Below, piece by piece: positions 58,498 to 64,000 of a stretch of 64,000 nt of DNA (position 1 is its first letter; the number at the start of each line of letters is the position of its first letter). The translations under genes were made by a program, and so were the position numbers. Location of the stretch: assembly GCF_025725665.1 (NCBI RefSeq), contig NZ_CP107009.1:3100001-3164000 (forward strand), in the 5' to 3' direction. Source of the stretch: Halomonas sp. LR3S48. GTDB lineage: Bacteria > Pseudomonadota > Gammaproteobacteria > Pseudomonadales > Halomonadaceae. Below the pieces are notes generated by a model. It made no database searches. It saw nothing but the letters and a program-made list of their open reading frames with translations, and was not told the origin of the DNA.

Positions 58498-59571
58498 CTC
58501 CTGGCATGCCAGCAGCCACTCACGTTGCTCGGGAATGCCCATGCAGATCAAGCGTGGCTCCTCGGCCTGAAGACGCTGGAAAGCAGCCTTGTCGTCCAGC
58601 CCCCTCCAGCCGAGTTGAATCAACGCCTGCGCCGTAGCGCCGCCCAAGGTCGCGCCAGGTCCGGGGATCACGATGCGATCCGGCGCGAATTCGCGTATAC
58701 CGACTCTCACCGCTGCGGTGAAGTCGTAGGGGGCCACCAACTGTTCGCCTAGTGTGTAGTCCCATAGCTGCTCGGGATCGCTGCTCCAGGGTGTCCAGAC
58801 ATGACCTCGCCCGTCGATCATCGGCACCTCGGGTGCGCGCAGCGGCAGGCTCGCCAGCTCACGGCGCGCTTCACGCCTTACCCCCTCCTGCAGCGGCGTG
58901 TGGAAAGCGGCGTGCTGATGCAACCGCAGCGGAAAGCGCTCGCGCGGCGGCAACGCCTCGATCAGACGCGCCAGCCCCGCCTCGTTGCCACCGAAGACCA
59001 GTATGCCGCCCAGGTCGATCGAAAGGTACAGCTCGGTACCCTCCCGGCCGTGAATGCGCTCGATCAGCCCCAGCAGCTCCCGACGCAGCGCCCAGTCGGG
59101 CCGCCACGCCTCGTCGACCCAGGGATAGATGACCTGCCCGCCAGCCAGGGTCTCCTGCATGCGCAAGCCCATGGTACCGATCAGGTGGAGCGCCTCGTCC
59201 GGCCCCAGGGCGCCGGCCGCTGCCAGGGCGATGTACCAGCCCATGGAGTTGCCGGTCACCGCCACCACCTCATATCGCTCGCGATCGATGGCCAGCAGGT
59301 CTGCCCAGGCGCAGGCGTAGATCAGCGGCGAGGCGTGTTCGCCTCGTCCGTGCAGGCTCTGGCGGAAAGCCGTCTCGCCATCCAGCTCGGAGAGCGTAGG
59401 CATGCCGGCCTCGCGGCGCATGGCATCGAAGCGTTTCAGCCAGTCGCTACCGCCCGCCAGGCGATTCAGCGTACCCCACTCGGCGGCATTGTAGGTGCCA
59501 CGGCCGGGGCAGACGATCAGGAGGCGTTCGCGAGCCGTCGGGGATCGGAAATCGTTGCGGGGCTCACTCAT
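58483..59571 (-). CDS. FabD-like ACP S-malonyltransferase with GNSMG active site
   Basis: A 362-residue acyltransferase of the malonyl-CoA:ACP transferase fold. The nucleophile loop is GNSMGWY (Ser109), where FabD normally has GHSLGEY: the histidine beside the serine is Asn108. The active-site histidine is His224 in AAFHTPL, as in polyketide acyltransferases. The N-terminal FPGQGSQ-type motif is altered to CPGRGTYN. It should transfer an acyl group from CoA to a thiol carrier, but substrate and carrier are unknown. It overlaps the E1 dehydrogenase gene by 4 bp (ATGA), so the two are made together. It is not part of the main fatty-acid synthesis cluster. Confidence 0.82.
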   Translation of the reverse strand: MSEPRNDFRSPTARERLLIVCPGRGTYNAAEWGTLNRLAGGSDWLKRFDAMRREAGMPTLSELDGETAFRQSLHGRGEHASPLIYACAWADLLAIDRERYEVVAVTGNSMGWYIALAAAGALGPDEALHLIGTMGLRMQETLAGGQVIYPWVDEAWRPDWALRRELLGLIERIHGREGTELYLSIDLGGILVFGGNEAGLARLIEALPPRERFPLRLHQHAAFHTPLQEGVRREARRELASLPLRAPEVPMIDGRGHVWTPWSSDPEQLWDYTLGEQLVAPYDFTAAVRVGIREFAPDRIVIPGPGATLGGATAQALIQLGWRGLDDKAAFQRLQAEEPRLICMGIPEQREWLLACQESRFS

Positions 59572-61808
59572 GCTTCACTGCTCCTTGCCGCTGTCTTCCC
59601 CAATGACGGGCGCCCTTTTGCTTTTCGGCCCACCAAACCACGCGCCTGCTCGACGATACCGGCCACTGAAGGCAACGTAACGGTTGCCGCCCGCCCCAGC
59701 GGAATGAAGCTGTCCTCGGCGGTCAACCGGTGCAGCCTGTCACTGGGCATACCGCGCTCCACCAGAGCGGTGATCAGCTCTTCGCTCAGCGAGCCACTGC
59801 GCCGGCACTCGTCGACGACCAATACCTGAGCGCAGTCAGCGACCAGGCGATGCACGGCGTCATGGTCGATGGCGGTCAGCCAGCGCAGATCTACGATGCG
59901 CAGCGCCACGCCTTCGGCTTCCAGCTTTGCTGCGGCCTGACGCGACAGATGAACACCGTTGCCGTAGGTGACGATAGCGAGATCACGTCCCTCCCCCCAC
60001 TGGCCAAGCTCGCCCATGGCCAGGCAATGTTCCGGCCCCGGGTCGGCAAAGCACCACTGCTGGTCGCCCTCCTCGAGCAGGTCGCGGGTGTGGTAGAGCG
60101 CGATCGGCTCGATCACCACAACTACCCGCTGCTCCTCGTCGGCCAGCCGCACGGCCTCTTGCAGCAAGCCCACAGCGTCGGCGGCATTCGATGGGCAGGC
60201 CACCAGCAATCCGGGAATGTCACGCAGCACGGCAAGAGCGTTGTCGTTGTGAAAGTGCCCGCCGAAGCCTTTCTGGTAACCGAGCCCGGCGATACGCACC
60301 ACCATGGGATTGGTGTACTGGCCGTTGGAGAAGAAGCTGAGCGTGGCCGCCTCGCCACGCAGTTGATCCTCGGCGTTGTGCAGGTAGGCAAGGAACTGGA
60401 TCTCCAGAATCGGTACCAGGCCGTTCTGCCCCATCCCGATGCCCAGTCCGAGAATGCTCTGCTCGTCGAGCAAGGTGTCGATCACCCGGTGCGGCCCGAA
60501 CTGGGCCTGCAGGCGCTGGGTAACACCGTAGACGCCGCCCTTGCGGCCGATGTCCTCCCCGGCCATCACCAAATGTGGATAGCGCGTCATCAGGCGCGTC
60601 AGCGCCTGGTTGAGCAGCTTGGCCATGGGCGCCGGTGTCGAGTCGACTTCGTCCTGCCAGGGACGTGCACGGCCCGGCCTGGACGGCGGCACGATGCTCG
60701 CCATGACCTGTCCGGCCGTTTCGAGCTTGGGTCGCCGTATCGCCTCCTCGGCGACGTACGCCACGCGCTCGGCGACCGAGCGATAAAGCCGCTCGATGGC
60801 CACGGCATCGAGCACGCCGTGATGCTGCAGCAGCCCGGCCGTAACCAGCAGCGGGTCGCGCGCCTCGTCGGCCTTGATCCGCGCCGGCGCCAGATAGGCC
60901 TGCTGGGCATCCGAACCGGCATGCCCGTATAGCCTTACGCAGCGCATGTGCAAAAAGACCGGCTGCTTGCGGCACCGGGCGATGCGCTCTGCCTCGCAGG
61001 CGGCGCGCCAGGTATCGAGCAGATCGAGGCCATCGCAGGCGAGGTAGTGAAAACCGGGGCGCGAGCGCATGCTGGCCTCGATCCAGCCGTCCGGCGTGGG
61101 CGTGGAGATGCCGATGCCATTGTCCTCGCACACCATCACCAGCGGCATCGGTGCGCCCTGGTAGGCCGCCCAGCCGGCAGCGTTGAGCGCCCCCTGAGCG
61201 GTGGAGTGGTTGAACGAGGCATCGCCGAAGCTGCAGACCACCACGCTGTCGGCAGGCCATTCGCCACCGCCGCCGAGTCGCCGCCACAGGCCGAGGCTGT
61301 AGCTCGCCCCCATGGCCTTGGGCAGGTGCGAGGCGATGGTGCTGGTCTGGGGCGGAATGTGCAGCGCCTTGGAACCCAGCACCTTGTGCCGGCCACCGGA
61401 GATGGGGTCGTCCGCCGAGGCGGCAAAGCTCAATAGCAGGTCCCACAGCGGCGTTTGTCCCGGTACACCGCGGCTGCGCTGGAGCAGGAAGGCCGCGTCG
61501 CGGTAGTGCAGGAAAGCGGGATCGGTAGGACGAAAAGCCCGTGCGATGGCGGCATTGCCCTCGTGGCCGGCACTACCGATGGTATAGAAGGCCTCGCCGC
61601 GCGCCTGTAGACGCCGCGCATGCAGGTCCAAGTGACGGCTCATCAACTGGGTTTCGAACAGCTCGGCGAGGCCGGATGCAGAGAGCCCGACCTCATCGAG
61701 CTGCCACACTCGCTCTGGCACGGGCCAGTCACCGCTGCGTAGCGCAGCGAAGAAACGCTGCTCCTGGGGTAATGGTTCGAGCACGATGCAGGCTCCCGAC
61801 GGCAGCAT
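59568..61808 (-). CDS. Alpha-ketoacid dehydrogenase E1, alpha and beta subunits fused
   Basis: A 746-residue TPP enzyme. Residues 40-370 are the E1-alpha part with the TPP motif GDASFNHSTAQG and Asn230 (EDNGIGIS); residues about 395-735 are E1-beta (GEDIGRKGGVYGVTQRL, DEQSILGLGIGMGQNG, EIQFLAYLHNAEDQL). It decarboxylates a 2-oxoacid, probably branched-chain or similar, but no lipoyl E2 or E3 gene is adjacent, and a fused E1 with an acyltransferase partner is unusual. The ATG at 61808 has no ribosome site; a GTG at 61784 follows GGGAG and may be the true start. A LysR regulator is divergent. Confidence 0.85.
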   Translation of the reverse strand: MLPSGACIVLEPLPQEQRFFAALRSGDWPVPERVWQLDEVGLSASGLAELFETQLMSRHLDLHARRLQARGEAFYTIGSAGHEGNAAIARAFRPTDPAFLHYRDAAFLLQRSRGVPGQTPLWDLLLSFAASADDPISGGRHKVLGSKALHIPPQTSTIASHLPKAMGASYSLGLWRRLGGGGEWPADSVVVCSFGDASFNHSTAQGALNAAGWAAYQGAPMPLVMVCEDNGIGISTPTPDGWIEASMRSRPGFHYLACDGLDLLDTWRAACEAERIARCRKQPVFLHMRCVRLYGHAGSDAQQAYLAPARIKADEARDPLLVTAGLLQHHGVLDAVAIERLYRSVAERVAYVAEEAIRRPKLETAGQVMASIVPPSRPGRARPWQDEVDSTPAPMAKLLNQALTRLMTRYPHLVMAGEDIGRKGGVYGVTQRLQAQFGPHRVIDTLLDEQSILGLGIGMGQNGLVPILEIQFLAYLHNAEDQLRGEAATLSFFSNGQYTNPMVVRIAGLGYQKGFGGHFHNDNALAVLRDIPGLLVACPSNAADAVGLLQEAVRLADEEQRVVVVIEPIALYHTRDLLEEGDQQWCFADPGPEHCLAMGELGQWGEGRDLAIVTYGNGVHLSRQAAAKLEAEGVALRIVDLRWLTAIDHDAVHRLVADCAQVLVVDECRRSGSLSEELITALVERGMPSDRLHRLTAEDSFIPLGRAATVTLPSVAGIVEQARGLVGRKAKGRPSLGKTAARSSEA

Positions 61809-61852
61809 GAAGGATGACTTACAGCCTAGCGCGCCTGCGTGACAAAGAGATA

Positions 61853-61862
61853 ATATCGATAT
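61853..61862. promoter_or_regulatory. Palindrome in the E1/LysR divergent promoter region
   Basis: ATATCGATAT is a perfect 10-bp palindrome within AT-rich sequence in the 79-bp gap between the E1 gene and the LysR gene. LysR proteins usually bind such dyads to control the divergent gene and themselves. Confidence 0.45.
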
Positions 61863-61887
61863 CCTCCCCCAGATATAGGCATAGCTT

Positions 61888-62739
61888 ATGGATGTGCGAA
61901 GCCTGCGGTATTTCATCGCCGCCTACGAGGGTGGCTCGATCAGCGCTGCCGCTCGACGTTGCCACGTGGCGCAACCCTCCATCTCGACCGCGCTGGCACA
62001 GTTGGAGGAGCGTCTGGGGTCACCGCTGTTCGAGCGACATCGGCGTGGCATCACGCCCACCGAGGAAGGGCACAGGCTCTATCCACTGGCGCGCCAGGTA
62101 AGCGAGGACCTCAACGCCATCAGCAGACTGTTTCGCACCCCGGCGCCTGCCACCCCCGTGCGCCTGGGGCTGATGCGCTCATTGGGCGCCAACCGCATGA
62201 CTGTCCTGCTCAAGGAGTACATCGGGCAGGGCGACAACCTGGCGCTGACGCTGGTCAATCCCGAGGAGCGCTGTGACGCGCGAATCATTGGAGAACATGA
62301 CCTGGCGCCAGGCGAGCTCTTCCAGCCGATCTGGCACGACAGCTATCGTCTAGCACTGCCCAACGGGCATCCGCTGGGCCTCAAGGCTACGGTGGCATTG
62401 CCCGAACTCGACGGCCTTCCGTTCATCTGGCGCCATCCTTGTGCCGCCATGGAGCGCCTGGCCACGGCCCTGAGCGACGCCGGCGTGCGCTGCCAGGTCA
62501 GGGCTCGCCTGCGCACTATTGAATACACCCTGGGGCTGGTGGCGGCCGGAGTTGGCGCCTCACTGGTGCCGGCCTGGCCCGAAATCCTCTCGCACCCGGA
62601 CGTGCAGTGCCGTCCTTTGGCCGGGCTCAACATACACCAGACCATCGGCGTGGCCTTCCCCGCGCGCCAGGCGATGCCGGCGCTCGATCCGTTACTTCAG
62701 CTCGGCAAACAGATCTGGGAAGCCGAAGTGCATGCCTGA
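61888..62739 (+). CDS. LysR-family transcriptional regulator
   Basis: A 283-residue LysR regulator: winged helix at residues 1-60 (MDVRSLRYFIAAYEGGSIS, VAQPSISTALAQLEERLG, LFERHRRGITPTEEG) and an effector-binding domain at 90-280. It is divergent from the E1/acyltransferase genes, so it most likely controls them in response to a substrate or product. Its last 43 bp overlap the 3' end of the convergent epmC gene. Confidence 0.9.
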   Translation: MDVRSLRYFIAAYEGGSISAAARRCHVAQPSISTALAQLEERLGSPLFERHRRGITPTEEGHRLYPLARQVSEDLNAISRLFRTPAPATPVRLGLMRSLGANRMTVLLKEYIGQGDNLALTLVNPEERCDARIIGEHDLAPGELFQPIWHDSYRLALPNGHPLGLKATVALPELDGLPFIWRHPCAAMERLATALSDAGVRCQVRARLRTIEYTLGLVAAGVGASLVPAWPEILSHPDVQCRPLAGLNIHQTIGVAFPARQAMPALDPLLQLGKQIWEAEVHA

Positions 62740-63281
62740 TCTAGCGCATTCAAGCCGGCTTGCACGGCCTCATCGTGGGCCAAACCCTGCTGGTAGAAGG
62801 CCGCCAGGGCAATACGAAAGGCCTCTGCCCGGGGCGGTAGCCCCTCGCTGACAAAGCGTGCCGCACGGGCCGCTACGCGACCGTGAAAGTCTTCCCGGTC
62901 GACCTCCGTTTCGCCTCCCAGATTGTCCACGCTGACGTGGAAGCACAGCCCACAGGCGTGCGAGAAGAGCATTTCCAAGGCCTGGGGAGCGATTTCGGCC
63001 GCCTCGAAGCGGCGCTGCTGTTCGGCGTTTCGCCCGTCGGGAAGGTACCAGTAGCCATAGTCCTCAAGCTGCCGTCGCGCCTTGCCGGCGATGCACCAGT
63101 GACTGATCTCGTGCAGCGCGCTGGCATAGAAGCCCCGCGCAAAGATCACCCGATGCCAGGGGCTTTCCTCATCGGCGGGCAGATAGAGCGGTTCGTCGCC
63201 ACCGCGCACCAAGCGAGTATCGAAGCGCTGCTGGAAGAGACCGTCGAACAGGGCGATCACGTCCTCGAGACGATGGGTCAC
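62697..63281 (-). CDS. epmC: Elongation factor P hydroxylase
   Basis: A 194-residue enzyme of the EpmC (YfcM) family, which hydroxylates the beta-lysylated lysine of elongation factor P, the last step of a modification that helps ribosomes through proline stretches. It closely follows the Escherichia coli protein, including FARGFYASALHEISHWCIAGKAR and DYGYWYLPDGR; the histidines of HEISH are probable metal ligands. The start is GTG at 63281 with GGAGG just upstream; an ATG five codons earlier has no ribosome site. epmA and epmB are not in the window. Confidence 0.92.
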   Translation of the reverse strand: MTHRLEDVIALFDGLFQQRFDTRLVRGGDEPLYLPADEESPWHRVIFARGFYASALHEISHWCIAGKARRQLEDYGYWYLPDGRNAEQQRRFEAAEIAPQALEMLFSHACGLCFHVSVDNLGGETEVDREDFHGRVAARAARFVSEGLPPRAEAFRIALAAFYQQGLAHDEAVQAGLNALDQACTSASQICLPS

Positions 63282-63414
63282 GGATCCTCCATACATGGCA
63301 GATTGGCCGGCCAGTATAAGTGAGTCGATGACGCAGCGAAATTCAGCGGATGTTGCTAACATATTCCGTTTCCCTGGTGCATAGCCGGGTCTCGATACGC
63401 ACGGAGCAAGCCCC

Positions 63415-64000
63415 TTGGCAACGTTTTTCACCGACCTGCTGAGAGTCAGCCGCACGGAGACGCGGCCTCTGATACGTCTCACCCTGCCGATTTGTGGCGC
63501 CCAACTGGCCCAGGCCGGCATGAGCGTCACTGACATAATGATGACGGGCCGGGTCAGCGCAACCGACCTGGCAGCCGTCTCCGTGGGCTCCAGCCTGTGG
63601 CTGCCGCTGATGCTGTTCATGACCGGCACACTGATGGGCCTGACGCCCATCGTCGCCCACCTGCTGGGAGCCGGCTCCACCGAGCGCATTCGCCCCAACG
63701 TGCACCAGGCGCTCTGGGTAGCCCTGGCTCTGGGCCTGGTGTCGGCATTACTGCTATGGCTGACGGTGATGCCGATCTTTCGCTTGATGGACGTACCCCA
63801 TGAGGTCGCCCAACGCTCGGCCGCCTATCTGTCCGCCGTCGCCTTCGGTATGCCGGGGGTCGCCCTGTTCCAGGCCCTGCGCGCCTTCTCCGACGGCATG
63901 AACCATACTCGTCCGTCGCTGTGGATCAGTCTGGTGGGGCTCGCCGTGAACATTCCCAGCAACTTCTTGCTGATCTACGGCGGTGAAGGGCTCACTGGGC
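63415..64000 (+). CDS. MATE-family multidrug efflux transporter, N-terminal part
   Basis: The first 195 codons of a multidrug and toxic compound extrusion protein, cut by the window end. About five membrane helices are visible; typical MATE segments are LTLPICGAQLAQAGMSVTDIMMTGR and GSSLWLPLMLFMTG. These proteins export drugs in exchange for Na+ or H+. An in-frame stop at 63382 and the lack of an ATG make TTG at 63415, with GGAG nine bases upstream, the likely start. It is divergent from epmC with a 133-bp gap. Confidence 0.88.
   Translation, partial: MATFFTDLLRVSRTETRPLIRLTLPICGAQLAQAGMSVTDIMMTGRVSATDLAAVSVGSSLWLPLMLFMTGTLMGLTPIVAHLLGAGSTERIRPNVHQALWVALALGLVSALLLWLTVMPIFRLMDVPHEVAQRSAAYLSAVAFGMPGVALFQALRAFSDGMNHTRPSLWISLVGLAVNIPSNFLLIYGGEGLTG

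Noticed and set aside
58483..61808. Malonate decarboxylase (mdc) cluster
   Set aside because: The acyltransferase recalls MdcH, but no MdcA, carrier protein or MdcDE carboxylase subunits are present; the partner is a TPP-dependent E1.

Overview
The window reads as ordinary chromosome of a GC-rich, halophilic gammaproteobacterium, most likely Halomonas or a close relative in the Halomonadaceae. The pointers are an ectoine hydroxylase (EctD), a glycerol ABC transporter cluster of the GlpSTPQUV type, a short PutA with PutP, two OmpW-family porins, several acidic secreted or soluble proteins and Pseudomonas-like families (PA0069-type radical SAM protein, RimB/RimK, DUF5924, DUF3549). I see no insertion sequence, prophage, CRISPR array, rRNA or defence island; one tRNA is present.

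Layout. 1-10 kb: start of a metal P-type ATPase, a divergent radical SAM gene behind a perfect LexA box, then a minus-strand series (glutathione transferase, zinc alcohol dehydrogenase, DUF2797, YeaC, rhomboid protease, metallophosphoesterase, NAD kinase, EamA transporter). 9-17.3 kb: a minus-strand glycerol operon (two ATPases, two permeases, a small membrane protein, a binding protein, then GlpD) behind three GlpR-like half-sites. 17.4-20.3 kb: Pmp3-domain protein, CBS protein, tRNA-Gly(CCC) and an AraC regulator. 20.5-25.2 kb: putA-putP. 25.3-30.5 kb: OmpW pair, gamma-glutamylcyclotransferase, YqcC, and a cystine ABC transporter (tcyJLN). 30.8-34.6 kb: DUF3549, RimB-RimK, a four-helix protein and a SanA-like protein.

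34.6-40.7 kb: complete SUF iron-sulfur operon (regulator, sufBCDS, sufT) with a palindromic operator. 41-48.4 kb: Lrp regulator, NDUFA9-like reductase, lipoprotein, PanE, methyltransferase, EctD and small genes. 48.5-52 kb: fadBA beta-oxidation operon with a PsrA-like box. 52-58.5 kb: DUF5924/DUF2914 protein, SlyA, universal stress protein, Uup, TatD and an exonuclease-fold protein. 58.5-62.7 kb: a compact module of an acyltransferase, a fused alpha/beta ketoacid dehydrogenase E1 and a divergent LysR regulator. 62.7 kb to the end: EpmC and the start of a MATE exporter.

Together the genes cover osmoadaptation (EctD, PutP, OmpW), carbon supply (glycerol, proline, fatty acids), sulfur and Fe-S metabolism (Tcy, SUF), and translation quality (RimK, EpmC, Uup). 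The most unusual items are the orphan E1/acyltransferase module, the complementary degeneracy of the two glycerol-transporter ATPases, the SOS-type box before the radical SAM gene, a minus-strand terminator that belongs to no visible gene (possible small RNA), and several perfect palindromes at promoters.
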